This document shows, piece by piece, positions 15,336 through 25,632 of a stretch of DNA of 64,000 bases; the stretch's first letter is position 1, and every line of letters starts with the position of its first letter. Position numbers and translations under genes: made by a program. Source of the DNA: JAHJQZ01 sp963667595 (GTDB taxonomy: Bacteria > Pseudomonadota > Alphaproteobacteria > Rhizobiales > Devosiaceae); assembly GCA_963667595.2 (NCBI GenBank), contig CAXXWD010000009.1, positions 186,001 through 250,000 on the forward strand, written 5' to 3'. The notes beneath the pieces were generated by a model. That model had not been told where the DNA came from, ran no database searches, and was given only the letters and a program-made list of their open reading frames with translations.

Positions 15336-18300
15336 ATGTCCCCGATCACCACTTTCGTTCACCGTTTTGGAAGCCGCGCCACTCTCTGGAATGACCCGGC
15401 GCCGGTGCGAGAGGAATTGTTCGGGGTCGAACGGCTGGAAATGCACGCCCGGACACTGGCGGCGGCGCAGCCCGTCACGTCATCGCCGCCAAAAGTGTCG
15501 TCACTGCACGCCCGCCTCACCGAAAACGCAAAGGTGCTCCTGGCTGCCTATCGCGCCAGTGCACGGGAGATCGAGGCCGAACGTCTCATAGTGCCGGCCG
15601 CGGAGTGGCTTCTCGACAACTATCATCTGGTCGAAGAACATGTTCGCGAAATCCGTGACGATCTTGCACCCGGCTACTACAGGCAATTGCCAAAACTGGC
15701 CGGCGGACCGTTTGCCGGCTATCCTCGTATCTTCGAGCTCGCCTGGGCCTTCGTCGCCCACACCGACAGCCATTTCGATCCGGCAAACCTCAGCCGCTTC
15801 GTTGCCGCCTATCAGAGCGTCCAGCCGCTGACGATCGGCGAACTCTGGGCGATCCCCATAACGCTTCGCATCGTTCTTATCGAGAACCTGCGTCGGCTTT
15901 CCGACCAGATTACCGCCGGGCGGCAATCGCGCGGTGAGGCGGATGCCATGGCGGACAGGGTCCTGGTTGCCGGTCTCTCGCCCGATATCGCGATTGCCCG
16001 CATGGCATCCGCGCCATTGCCAGAACTGTTTGCAGCGCAATTTGCCAAACGTTTGCGCGATCAGGATTCGGCCGATACGCCGACACTTGCCTGGCTCGAG
16101 GAACGTCTTGCCGGCCAGCACTCCTCTGTTGAGGATGTCGTGCTCCACGCCCAGCAGCGCCTCGGTGCCTCCAATGTTACCGTCCGCAACATCGTCACCA
16201 GCCTGCGCCTGATTTCCGACATCGACTGGGCTGAGATCTTTGAAAGCGTGAGCCTGGTCGACGCGCGCTTTCGCGCGGCGAGTCCTTTCGACGAAATGGA
16301 TTTTCCCACGCGCGATCTTTATCGCGGCGCCATCGAGGAACTGGCGCGCGGATCGACGCTCACCGAAATAGAAGTTGCCGAAACGGCGCTGATGCTTTCG
16401 GCCGACGCAGCGCTGACGCCTTGTGAAAACGCTGGCGCGGAACGCCTTGCCGATCCGGGCTATTATCTGCTCGCGGAAGGCCGACGCCTTCTGGAGCGCC
16501 AGATCGCCTTCAAGACGCCTGCACATCTTCTGATCCGGCGATTCAATTTGCACCTCGGCATAGCCGGCTATGTCGGCAGCATCGTTCTGGTCGCGGTCCT
16601 GCTGCTCAGCCTGGCGTTCTGGACACTCGGCATCTCGGCCATGGGCTGGACGCTTCTTTTGGCGCTTGCCGCCTTCATTCCCGCCACCGAGGTGGCAACG
16701 GCATTCGTCAATCGCGCCGTGACCTGGAATTTCGGCGCCGCACGGCTCCCCGGTCTTGAATTGAAGGATGGCATTCCCGCCTCTTTCAGAACCATGGTGG
16801 TGGTTCCGAGCCTGCTCACCGGCAAAACCCAGATGCTCGGTCAGATCGAGCAACTCGAGGTTCATTTCCTGTCCGGTCTGGGAGGCGACATCACCTTCGC
16901 GTTGCTTCTGGATGGCCTCGATGCCGATGAGGAAACGGTCGCGGGTGAGGATGCTCTTCTTGCCGAGGGCCAGGCGGCTGTCGATCGGTTGAACGACATA
17001 CATGGGCCGGGACCGGCGGGTGATCGCTTCCTGCTGCTCTATCGTCGGAGGCTATTCAACGCCTCCGAGAACAAATGGATGGGATGGGAACGCAAGCGCG
17101 GCAAGCTGCACGAGCTCAACAGGCTACTGAGGGGCGCTACCGACACCAGCTTTGTGACCGTCGATGGCGGCAGCCCGGTTGTTCCGGACAATGTGCGCTA
17201 CGTCATCACCCTCGACGCCGATACGCGCCTGCCGCGCGACACGGCGCTCAAGCTTGTGGGCAAGATGGCCCACACCCTCAACCGACCGATATTCAGCAAC
17301 GACCTCGAACGTGTCGTTGGCGGCTACGGCATCCTGCAACCGCGGGTAACGCCGTCGCTGCCGGTCGGTCGCGAGGGCTCGCTCTACCAGCGCGTCTTTT
17401 CCGCGCCGGGCGGCATCGACCCCTATGCCGCCGCGGTTTCCGACGTCTATCAGGACCTGTTCGGCGAAGGTTCGTATACCGGCAAGGGCATCTACGACGT
17501 CGATGCGTTCGAGGCGTCCCTTGTCGACCGGATCCCGGACAACACGCTGTTGAGCCACGATCTTTTCGAAGGCATTTTCGCGCGCGCCGGCCTCGCCTCC
17601 GATGTCGAGGTCGTCGATGAATACCCATCCCGATACGATGTCGCCTGCCAGCGCCAGCACCGCTGGACGCGCGGCGACTGGCAATTGCTGCCCTGGGTGC
17701 TTGGCTGGCACGCAAAATCCCGCTCAGTCAGCGCCGTCGGGCTTGCCAAGATCTTCGACAATCTGAGGCGGTCCCTGTTCGCGCCGGCGTTGTTTCTCAC
17801 TCTTGGGCTGACCTGGCTATTGCCCATGCCTTCGGCGCTCGTCGGCACAGCCCTTGTTCTCATCGGGCTGGCATTGCCGGGTTTTTTCGTGCCGTTCTTC
17901 TCGCTTTTCCCCCGCCGCGCCGGCATCCGGCTCGACAGCCACTTCCACGCCCTCGGGGTCGAAACAAAGCTGGCGGCGCTCCAGACCGCCCTGTCCGTCG
18001 CGTTTTTGCCCGATCAGGCCTGGCGGATGGGCGATGCCATCCTGCGCTCGCTGGTCCGGCGCTACATCACCCACAAGCACCTGCTGCAATGGACAACGGC
18101 CGCGCAGTCGACCGGCGGCCAACGGTTGAACGCGAAGGGCTTTTACCGGTCGATGGCCGGCGGCACGGGTCTTGGGCTGGGCGCTACCTTCGGTGCCATG
18201 ATTTTCGCGCCTGCCTCTCTTCCGATCGCACTCCTTTTCGCCCTTTTGTGGAGCACGGCTCCGGCCATTGCGCTCTGGGCCAGCCGAGCGCCAACACCGG

Positions 18301-21300
18301 CAAAATCGCTGATACTTGATCCGGATGACGAGCAGAAGCTGCGTCTGATCGCGCGGCGGACATGGCGTTTTTTCGAGACCTTCGTCACGCCCCTCGACAA
18401 CATGCTGCCCCCTGACAACTTCCAGGAGGACCCCAATCCGGTTGTCGCCCACCGCACATCGCCGACCAATATCGGACTTTACCTGTTGTCTACCGTCGCG
18501 GTCCGCGATTTCGGCTGGGCAGGCAGGATCGAAACCGTGGAGCGGCTGGAAGCCGCATTTTCGAGCATGCGCCGCCTCAAGCGGTTCAAGGGGCACTTCT
18601 TCAACTGGTACGGGACCGAAGACTTGCGGGTGCTCGATCCGGCCTATGTGTCCTCGGTCGACAGCGGCAATCTTGCCGGTCACCTGATCGCTTTTTCCGC
18701 GGCATGCCGAGACTGGATCGGCCAACCCTTCGACGACACTTCTCGTTCGGGCATGCTCGACGACCTCGTTCTGGCGCGACAGGCCCTCGAAGCCAGCCAG
18801 ATCGTTTCACCGGACGCGGACAGCCTTGGTGCGCTTTTAGCCGGCATCAATACCCTTCTGACCGGCGTACAGGATCTGCCGGCGATTTCGGCGCGGTTGG
18901 CCTGGTCAGCCGACAAAGCCGCAAACCACGCAAGGGCAATGGCCCCCCAAACCGAAAATGGCAAAGTGCCGGACCTCGTGTTCTGGACGGAAGCGCTGGC
19001 TGGCCGCGTTCGCTCGTTCGATCGCGACAACTCATCCTCGGGCGAGAGTGCAAGCGACATCGCGGGACGACTTCAGGCCCTCGCGGACGAGGCACATACC
19101 ATGGCGCTGGCGATGGACTTCGCCTTTCTGTTCGATCGCGAACGCAGATTGCTCTCGATCGGCTATTCGCGCGCCGACAACAGCCTCGACAGGAATTGCT
19201 ATGATCTTCTGGCGTCCGAGGCACGGCTGGCGAGCCTTTTCGCCATTGCCAAAGGCGACGTGGCGACGCGCCATTGGTTCCGGCTCGGACGAACGTCGAC
19301 GCCGCTCGGCAATGGCTCGGCGTTGATCTCCTGGTCCGGCTCGATGTTCGAATATCTCATGCCGGCTCTGGTCATGCGCGAGCCCGTCGGCAGCCTCCTC
19401 AATGAGACGAACGCTCGGATCGTCACCCGGCAGCAGAATTACGCGCAATCGCTCGGCATTCCGTGGGGCATTTCGGAATCGGCCTACAACGCCCGCGACA
19501 TCGAATTTACCTATCAGTATTCCAATTTCGGCGTCCCGGGCCTGGGTCTGAAGCGCGGCCTGTCGGAGAACAGGGTGATTGCACCTTATGCAACCGGGCT
19601 TGCCGCGATGATCGATCCCTTGGGAGCGCTCGCAAACTACGCCCGCATCGCTGCCCTGGGTGGTTCGGGTCCTTACGGCTTTTACGAAGCGCTCGATTTC
19701 ACCCGCTCGCGGCTTCCCGAGGGGCAGAACGTTGCCGTGGTGCGCAACGTCATGGCGCATCACCAGGGCATGACCGTTGTCGCCATCGCCAACACGCTTC
19801 AAAACGGTCGCATGCGTGAGCGCTTCCACAGCGACCCGCTGATCATGGCGAGCGAACTGCTCTTGCAGGAACGCACCCCGCGCCATGTGGCGATCGATCA
19901 TCCACGCGCCGAGGAGGTCAAGGCGTCTGCGGGCGAGATGCGACGCAAGGCGCAGGTCGTCAGACGTTTGCGGGCACCTTTTGCCGGTCCCCCGGTGACC
20001 CATCTTTTGTCGAACGGCCATTACTCGGTGATGCTGACAGCGACCGGCGGCGGCTATAGCCGCTGGGGCGACATCGCCGTGAGCCGCTGGCACGAGGATG
20101 CCACAAGCGACGATTCCGGCGCGTTTGTCGTCCTCAAGGATACCCGTTCCGGAACAATCTGGTCACCGGCCGGCACGCAATCCGGCTCCACCCCCGCACG
20201 TCAGGATGTGCTTTTCGCCGAGGACCATGCCGAATTCACCCGCACGGACGGGTCGCTGACGACGAGCATGGACGTTTTGGTGTCGGGCGAGGACGACAGC
20301 GAAGTCCGGCGGATTTCGCTTACCAATGCCGGCCGAAAGCCGCGCGAGATCGAGGTGACCTCCTACGCCGAACTCGTCCTGACCACAGCGGCTGCCGACG
20401 CGGCGCACCCGGCCTTCGCCAAGATGTTCGTCAAGACCGAATACCTGCCGGAGTTCGAGGCCCTCGTGGCCACAAGGCGGCGGCGCTCGCCAACCGAGCC
20501 CGAAATCTGGGCGGCGCATTTCGCCATCACCGAGGGTGAAATCACCGCCGCGCCGCAATATGAAACGGATCGGCTGAACTTCCTCGGGCGCGGCCGGTCG
20601 ATCGGCAATGCCTCGGCTCTTGTCGAAGATCGCCCGCTTTCCAACACGGTGGGCGCGGTCCTCGATCCGGTCTTTTCGCTGCGACAGCGGTTGAGGATCG
20701 AACCGGGCGGGGTCGCCCGAATTGCCTTCTGGACGGTTCTGGCCGCGTCGCGCGCAGAGCTGATCGACCTCATCGACAAGCATCATGACCGCAACGCCTA
20801 CGACCGGGCCAAGACCCTCGCCTGGACCCAGGCGCAGGTGCAGTTGCATCACCTCGACATCACATCCGACGAGGCCGCTGATTTCCAGCGCTTGGCCGCG
20901 CCGGTCCTTTATGCCGATGCGCGCTTCAGGCCGCCGTCCGAGGTCATAGCGGCTGGAGCCGGACGGCAGTCGGCACTCTGGCCCATGGCCATCTCGGGCG
21001 ACCGGCCCATTGTCCTTTTGCGCATTTCCGACGTCGACGACCTGCCGCAGGTTCGTCAATTGCTGCGTGCGCACGAATACTGGCGCATGAAAGGGCTCAA
21101 TACCGATCTGGTTGTGCTCAACGACCGCTCAAGCTCCTATGTGCAGGATCTGCAAGGGGTGATCGAAGCGGCGGTGCGCTCCAGCCAGGCAAAGCCACGT
21201 CATGACGGCGAAGATCCGAAAGGACACGTTCATTTGCTCAGAGCCGACTTGATCGGCCGCGACGGCAGGGCTTTGCTTTTGTCGGTGGCGCGCGTGTCAC

Positions 21301-23837
21301 TGGTCGCCCATCACGGATCGATCGCCGACAAGCTGGCGCGATTGCCTGCGCCCGAAGCGCCGTCCCCGACCATGTCGTTGCCGGCAAGCGAGGATCTGCC
21401 GACACCACCGGTCGAACCGCCGGCTGATCTGGAGTTCTTCAACGGGCTCGGCGGTTTCGATGCGGGCGGCACCGAATATGTCACCGTCCTCAACGACGGC
21501 GCGGACACGCCCGCGCCCTGGGTCAACGTCATCGCCAATCCCGAATTCGGTTTTCAGGTGTCCGCCAGCGGCGCCGGCTACACCTGGGCCGAGAACAGCC
21601 GAGAGAACCAGTTGACGGCATGGTCCAACGACCCTGTCGCCGAGCCCTCGGGCGAAGCGATCTACATCCGGGACGACGAGAGCGGCGCCCTGTGGAGCCC
21701 CACGGCCCAGCCGATCCGGGACCGGGGCACCTATATCTCGCGCCACGGATTCGGCTACAGCCGTTTCGAGCATACGGCAAACGGCATTGAAGCCGATCTT
21801 CTGCAATTTGTGCCGCTGGCCGACCCGATCAAGATCTCCCGATTGATCCTGACCAATCGGTCCCGCCGAACGCGCCACCTCTCTGTCACCTCCTATGCGG
21901 AATGGGTGCTCGGCACCTCCCGCGGCGCGTCGAGCCCGTTCATTTTCAGTGAAAAGGACAATGATACCGGGGCCCTGTTCGCCCGCAATCCATGGAACAC
22001 GGCATTTCCGGACCGTGTTGCCTTTGCCGATCTGGGCGGAAGCCAATCGGAAGGAACGGCGGATCGGACCGAGTTCATCGGACATCTCGGTCGGCTCGAT
22101 CGACCGGCAGGTCTTTGCGGCGACCACGAGCTGTCGGGTGCATCGGGAGCGGGCCTTGATCCTTGCGCGGCGCTCAAACGCAGGATCGTCCTCAGTCCGG
22201 GCGAAAGCGTCAAGGTCGTCGCGTTTCTCGGGCAATGCGTTTCGGCAGAAGAGGCGCGGGCGCTCATTACCCGCTATAGGGCCGCCGATCTCGACGCCGT
22301 GCTGGCGGAGGTCAGGCAGCACTGGTCGGACGTGCTCGGGGCGGTTCAGGTGAAAACACCCGACCGGGCCATGGACATCATGCTCAATGGCTGGCTGCTC
22401 TATCAGACACTGGCTTGCCGCATCTGGGCGCGCTCCGGGTTCTACCAGGCGAGCGGCGCCTACGGGTTCCGCGACCAGTTGCAGGACGGCATGGCGCTGA
22501 CCTTTTCCCGATCGGACGAGACGCGCGGCCATATCCTCTGCGCGGCGGGGCGCCAATTCGTCGAGGGCGACGTCCAGCATTGGTGGCTGCCGCATTCGGG
22601 CCAGGGCGTGCGTACTCGCATCTCGGATGACCGTGTCTGGCTGGGATTCGCCACCGCCACCTATATCGGCGTCACCGGCGACGCCGACATTCTTGACGAG
22701 CAGGTGCCCTTCCTTGACGGACCGCCGCTAAAGGATGGCGAACATGACGCGTTTTTCGAGCCGGGCCTTTCCCGCGACTCCGCCAGCCTGTTCGAGCATT
22801 GCGCGCGCGGGCTCGATCAGTGCCTCGAGCTGACCGGCGCCAATGGTCTGCCGCTGATGGGGACCGGCGACTGGAACGATGGCATGAACCGCGTCGGCGA
22901 GAAAGGAGAAGGCACCAGCGTCTGGCTTGGCTGGCTACTTGTGCGCACCATCGCCCTTTTCGCACCCCTCACCGAAAGCCGCGATCCGGCGCGGGCGGCA
23001 CGCTGGAGAGCGCATGCCGCTTCCCTTGTCGCGGCACTGGAAAGCACGTCTTGGGACGGCGCATGGTATCGACGCGCGACATTCGACGACGGGACCTGGC
23101 TGGGGTCCTCTCAAGGCGATGCGTGCCAGATCGATTCAATTGCCCAGTCGTGGTCGGTTTTGTCGGGGCTGGCGGACAAGGCTCGGACCAGAACGGCGAT
23201 GGCCTCGCTTGACAGGCACCTGATCCGCCCGGACGAAAAACTGGCGCTGCTGTTCGCGCCGCCCTTCGACGACGCGAGCACAAGCGATCCGGGCTACATC
23301 AAGGGATATCCGCCGGGCCTCAGGGAAAACGGCGGGCAATATAGCCATGCCGCCATGTGGGCGATCCTGGCGTTTGCCGAACTGGGCGCGGCCGAGAAGG
23401 TCCATCAGTTGTTTGCGCTCGTCAATCCGATCAATCACGCGCTGACCCCGACTGCCATCGACCGCTACAAGGTCGAGCCCTATGTCGTTGCCGCCGATGT
23501 CTATTCGGTTGCCCCGCATGTCGGCCGTGGCGGCTGGACCTGGTACACCGGCTCGGCCGGCTGGATGCAACGGGCCGGTATCGAAGGCATTCTCGGCATT
23601 CGCCGCGAGGGTGATATGCTGACGATCAAACCCTGCATCCCGAAGGATTGGCCGGGGTTCGAGGTCCGCGTCAGATTGGGTGAATCGGATTATGATATTC
23701 GCGTCGCCGTGTCCGCCGCGAGGCGGCGGGCAAACCCGAAAGCTGTTCTGGATGGCCGGAGCCTGCGCCCGGGAAAAGGCGGCGTGATCCGCGCAAGGCT
23801 CGATGGTCTGGCGCACCGGCTCGAGATCGAACTGTGA
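15336..23837 (+). CDS. ndvB: cyclic beta-1,2-glucan synthase (NdvB/ChvB)
   Basis: This giant inner-membrane enzyme makes the cyclic beta-1,2-glucan of the rhizobial periplasm from UDP-glucose by initiation, elongation, length control and cyclisation. From the ATG at 15336 it has 2833 residues, the usual ChvB length; GTG at 15315 is another possible start. The GT84 glycosyltransferase part has LDADTRLP (about 625-632) and QRQHRW (772-777, the QxxRW motif), with membrane segments near 408-460, 813-858 and 941-985. The middle glucoamylase-like/GH189 cyclising domain has TWRFFE, LPPDNFQEDP and HRTSPTNIGLYLLS. Two supersandwich domains and the C-terminal GH94 phosphorylase domain follow, with TGDWNDGMN and its catalytic Asp near 2515. 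The export partner NdvA is not in this window. In relatives these glucans serve hypo-osmotic adaptation and host interaction. Confidence 0.97.
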   Translation: MSPITTFVHRFGSRATLWNDPAPVREELFGVERLEMHARTLAAAQPVTSSPPKVSSLHARLTENAKVLLAAYRASAREIEAERLIVPAAEWLLDNYHLVEEHVREIRDDLAPGYYRQLPKLAGGPFAGYPRIFELAWAFVAHTDSHFDPANLSRFVAAYQSVQPLTIGELWAIPITLRIVLIENLRRLSDQITAGRQSRGEADAMADRVLVAGLSPDIAIARMASAPLPELFAAQFAKRLRDQDSADTPTLAWLEERLAGQHSSVEDVVLHAQQRLGASNVTVRNIVTSLRLISDIDWAEIFESVSLVDARFRAASPFDEMDFPTRDLYRGAIEELARGSTLTEIEVAETALMLSADAALTPCENAGAERLADPGYYLLAEGRRLLERQIAFKTPAHLLIRRFNLHLGIAGYVGSIVLVAVLLLSLAFWTLGISAMGWTLLLALAAFIPATEVATAFVNRAVTWNFGAARLPGLELKDGIPASFRTMVVVPSLLTGKTQMLGQIEQLEVHFLSGLGGDITFALLLDGLDADEETVAGEDALLAEGQAAVDRLNDIHGPGPAGDRFLLLYRRRLFNASENKWMGWERKRGKLHELNRLLRGATDTSFVTVDGGSPVVPDNVRYVITLDADTRLPRDTALKLVGKMAHTLNRPIFSNDLERVVGGYGILQPRVTPSLPVGREGSLYQRVFSAPGGIDPYAAAVSDVYQDLFGEGSYTGKGIYDVDAFEASLVDRIPDNTLLSHDLFEGIFARAGLASDVEVVDEYPSRYDVACQRQHRWTRGDWQLLPWVLGWHAKSRSVSAVGLAKIFDNLRRSLFAPALFLTLGLTWLLPMPSALVGTALVLIGLALPGFFVPFFSLFPRRAGIRLDSHFHALGVETKLAALQTALSVAFLPDQAWRMGDAILRSLVRRYITHKHLLQWTTAAQSTGGQRLNAKGFYRSMAGGTGLGLGATFGAMIFAPASLPIALLFALLWSTAPAIALWASRAPTPAKSLILDPDDEQKLRLIARRTWRFFETFVTPLDNMLPPDNFQEDPNPVVAHRTSPTNIGLYLLSTVAVRDFGWAGRIETVERLEAAFSSMRRLKRFKGHFFNWYGTEDLRVLDPAYVSSVDSGNLAGHLIAFSAACRDWIGQPFDDTSRSGMLDDLVLARQALEASQIVSPDADSLGALLAGINTLLTGVQDLPAISARLAWSADKAANHARAMAPQTENGKVPDLVFWTEALAGRVRSFDRDNSSSGESASDIAGRLQALADEAHTMALAMDFAFLFDRERRLLSIGYSRADNSLDRNCYDLLASEARLASLFAIAKGDVATRHWFRLGRTSTPLGNGSALISWSGSMFEYLMPALVMREPVGSLLNETNARIVTRQQNYAQSLGIPWGISESAYNARDIEFTYQYSNFGVPGLGLKRGLSENRVIAPYATGLAAMIDPLGALANYARIAALGGSGPYGFYEALDFTRSRLPEGQNVAVVRNVMAHHQGMTVVAIANTLQNGRMRERFHSDPLIMASELLLQERTPRHVAIDHPRAEEVKASAGEMRRKAQVVRRLRAPFAGPPVTHLLSNGHYSVMLTATGGGYSRWGDIAVSRWHEDATSDDSGAFVVLKDTRSGTIWSPAGTQSGSTPARQDVLFAEDHAEFTRTDGSLTTSMDVLVSGEDDSEVRRISLTNAGRKPREIEVTSYAELVLTTAAADAAHPAFAKMFVKTEYLPEFEALVATRRRRSPTEPEIWAAHFAITEGEITAAPQYETDRLNFLGRGRSIGNASALVEDRPLSNTVGAVLDPVFSLRQRLRIEPGGVARIAFWTVLAASRAELIDLIDKHHDRNAYDRAKTLAWTQAQVQLHHLDITSDEAADFQRLAAPVLYADARFRPPSEVIAAGAGRQSALWPMAISGDRPIVLLRISDVDDLPQVRQLLRAHEYWRMKGLNTDLVVLNDRSSSYVQDLQGVIEAAVRSSQAKPRHDGEDPKGHVHLLRADLIGRDGRALLLSVARVSLVAHHGSIADKLARLPAPEAPSPTMSLPASEDLPTPPVEPPADLEFFNGLGGFDAGGTEYVTVLNDGADTPAPWVNVIANPEFGFQVSASGAGYTWAENSRENQLTAWSNDPVAEPSGEAIYIRDDESGALWSPTAQPIRDRGTYISRHGFGYSRFEHTANGIEADLLQFVPLADPIKISRLILTNRSRRTRHLSVTSYAEWVLGTSRGASSPFIFSEKDNDTGALFARNPWNTAFPDRVAFADLGGSQSEGTADRTEFIGHLGRLDRPAGLCGDHELSGASGAGLDPCAALKRRIVLSPGESVKVVAFLGQCVSAEEARALITRYRAADLDAVLAEVRQHWSDVLGAVQVKTPDRAMDIMLNGWLLYQTLACRIWARSGFYQASGAYGFRDQLQDGMALTFSRSDETRGHILCAAGRQFVEGDVQHWWLPHSGQGVRTRISDDRVWLGFATATYIGVTGDADILDEQVPFLDGPPLKDGEHDAFFEPGLSRDSASLFEHCARGLDQCLELTGANGLPLMGTGDWNDGMNRVGEKGEGTSVWLGWLLVRTIALFAPLTESRDPARAARWRAHAASLVAALESTSWDGAWYRRATFDDGTWLGSSQGDACQIDSIAQSWSVLSGLADKARTRTAMASLDRHLIRPDEKLALLFAPPFDDASTSDPGYIKGYPPGLRENGGQYSHAAMWAILAFAELGAAEKVHQLFALVNPINHALTPTAIDRYKVEPYVVAADVYSVAPHVGRGGWTWYTGSAGWMQRAGIEGILGIRREGDMLTIKPCIPKDWPGFEVRVRLGESDYDIRVAVSAARRRANPKAVLDGRSLRPGKGGVIRARLDGLAHRLEIEL

Positions 23838-23859
23838 CCCCGCACAGACGAAGGCGTGC

Positions 23860-24093
23860 CTATTCGGACAGCTCGGCAGGAAGGGTGCCCTTGCGGAAAA
23901 GGATGACCGGATCGTCGTAGCAATCGGTTTCGACGTCGATATCCTGAGAAAAGGCCACAACGCCATCGCGCACCATTGACAGGCGTTCGGCCGTCGCGAT
24001 GGCGGCTTCCGCGCTACGGGCGGATTGCTGCTGGTCGGCGACGAGCGCGCGCCCTTTCAGGCGGAAACTCTGAACTCCATACCTGATGGTCAT
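23860..24093 (-). CDS. small conserved protein of unknown function
   Basis: The gene encodes 77 residues from the ATG at 24093 (MTIRYGVQSFRLKGRALVADQ). It contains ARSAEAAIATAERL and GVVAFSQDIDVETDCYDDPVILF and ends in acidic residues. The MTIRYGVQSF start and the FSQDxDVETDxYDxPVxLF core are shared with small proteins of many rhizobia. It is convergent with ndvB (22 bp between stops). No function is known. Confidence 0.78.
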   Translation of the reverse strand: MTIRYGVQSFRLKGRALVADQQQSARSAEAAIATAERLSMVRDGVVAFSQDIDVETDCYDDPVILFRKGTLPAELSE

Positions 24094-24120
24094 GACGGCC
24101 TCGCATATCAAAACTCAGGC

Positions 24121-24232
24121 TAAAGCGTTTCCGAAGGATAGGGTGGATACCGGTTATCCGTCCGGAAACGCGACAAAACAACAGCTTAAGCGCGTGAAAC
24201 TTTTCCATGAAAAGCTGAACGAGCCTAGCACG
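24121..24232 (-). repeat. dispersed intergenic palindromic repeat, copy B (inverted)
   Basis: Read on the minus strand this gives TTGTTTTGTCGCGTTTCCGG, then ACGGATAACCGGTATCCAC and a terminal CGGAAACGCTTTA. This is the same second module as copies A and C, in the opposite orientation. The first module is changed: GCTTTTCATGGAAAAGTTTC replaces the GATCACG pair. Confidence 0.65.
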
Positions 24233-24296
24233 CCGGGGTCGAGTCGCCGGTGGAATTCGGCGCCCATCGTCGGTCTTTCCGATCACGACGATGTCG

Positions 24297-25100
24297 TCAC
24301 TGCTCAACGATGCAACGTCCGTCCTTCAGCCGAAAACCCATGTCGCAGCGCCAGCTATTGCCGGACAGGTCGAGATAGGCATGCGTTGGCAAGTCTATTT
24401 TGGCGCAGGAACTTCCTTCGGGCTCATAGCCGCGCTCACAGCGCCATCCCGGCCCATAGGAATTGACGTCAAGAAATGCGTTTTCCGGCACGGCAATCGC
24501 ATCGCATCGTCCCTCGACCTCGATGAACCCGCGCTCGCACGCCCAGGCTGCCCCGTAACGCGCATTGGTCAGGTAAGCGTTTTCCGGCACGACAATAGCG
24601 ACACATCCATTCCTGTCCGCAACAAAACCGCGCTCGCAGGTCCAGCCCGAATCCGAATAGTCATCCGTCAGATAGGCATGAGCCGGCAGGTCGATGGCGG
24701 CGCAGGCGTTTCCGTCCTGCAGATAGCCGCGCGCGCATTGCCAACCGTATCCCGACGCACGAAGAAAGGCGTTTTCCGGCACGAAGATTGCAGCGCAATG
24801 CGAGGCATCCACTTCTTCAAAGCCACGATTACAGGCCCAACCGACGCCGTAGGATCGCCCCGTCAAATAGGCGTTCTCGGGCACAGCTATTTCATCGCAT
24901 AATCCGTCGTTCTCACGGTATCCCAGATCACATTCCCACCCCTCGCCGTATCTCCACGCATGGGCGTTTTCGGGCATGGATCCCGTTCCATCCTGGGCGA
25001 CCACCGGGAGGGCGAAAGAGACTTGGACGCCGATAAAAACGGACATGCCGATGGCCAGCCGTCCCGGTAGCGTCCTGTTCGATGTCTTGTCGATCATCAT
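24297..25100 (-). CDS. secreted protein of seven two-cysteine repeats
   Basis: The gene encodes 267 residues from the ATG at 25100 (MMIDKTSNRT), which has AGGGAACG 5 bases upstream. Residues 1-36 are a signal peptide (cleavage near VVAQ). The rest is seven tandem repeats of 26-33 residues with the pattern P-E/T-N/H-A-Y/F-L ... W-x-C-x-x-G-Y/F ... C, at about 43, 73, 108, 139, 172, 205 and 238. There are exactly fourteen Cys, one pair per repeat with 11-12 residues between them, so each repeat probably forms one disulfide loop. The layout suggests an extended periplasmic or surface protein built like EGF-type modules. The function is unknown. Confidence 0.82.
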   Translation of the reverse strand: MMIDKTSNRTLPGRLAIGMSVFIGVQVSFALPVVAQDGTGSMPENAHAWRYGEGWECDLGYRENDGLCDEIAVPENAYLTGRSYGVGWACNRGFEEVDASHCAAIFVPENAFLRASGYGWQCARGYLQDGNACAAIDLPAHAYLTDDYSDSGWTCERGFVADRNGCVAIVVPENAYLTNARYGAAWACERGFIEVEGRCDAIAVPENAFLDVNSYGPGWRCERGYEPEGSSCAKIDLPTHAYLDLSGNSWRCDMGFRLKDGRCIVEQ

Positions 25101-25387
25101 CGCCCGTTCCCTTTCGGCCTCTTGCCAGTAATCCTGTTCCGCTGCAGGTCTTTTCATCATTCTTGAGGAGGAGGTTTCAGTGCTGCGTGCCAGCAATCGG
25201 CGAAGCGGCACAATGGCAGCTTCGTTCGCAAGTCCCGTCTCAGTGGCCGAAACCACCACTAGAGCCCCGGGATTGTGCCGGCCGACACCATGTGTCGCAT
25301 TTCAGGTTTCTAGATCGCACCGATCGGCGCGATCGCCACGAGGCCAATGAAATTACCGCAGATGCGAGGATGGTGCGCCGGCGCCCA

Positions 25388-25585
25388 TCAAAGGGACAAC
25401 TCGATGAGTGCCACGGCCTTCAGGGCCTGTTCTTTCCGGCGATAGTCGCTATGGAAAACGCCATCAACCGTCACTTCCCAGAATTCGTTTCTCTTTACGA
25501 GCTGGACTCGGGCGGATTCGGCAGCTTTGTCGACACGATCGGTTGTGTCGGAAGGCAAGCGCGAACCCGTCTTAATCGATGTCAC
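25388..25585 (-). CDS. small hypothetical protein, DUF2188-like in style
   Basis: The protein has 65 residues. The second half, FWEVTVDGVFHSDYRRKEQALKA, has the pattern W-x-V-x-x-D-G ... Y-x-x-x-x-x-A-L of small DUF2188-type proteins: a beta hairpin followed by a helix. The N-terminal half is charged. It stands alone on the minus strand, 47 bp upstream of the GGWVTGG paralog on the opposite side of it. Coding status is likely but unproven. Confidence 0.5.
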   Translation of the reverse strand: MTSIKTGSRLPSDTTDRVDKAAESARVQLVKRNEFWEVTVDGVFHSDYRRKEQALKAVALIELSL

Positions 25586-25632
25586 AGCCCGTCACATCCC
25601 GTGTGGATTGGTCTAGAGCGCTAACGGAAGGC

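Noticed and set aside
15501..17003. 500-residue minus-strand frame (and a 432-residue one at 21297-22595) opposite ndvB
   Set aside because: Antisense shadows; the ndvB frame has conserved motifs on both sides of and within these stretches.
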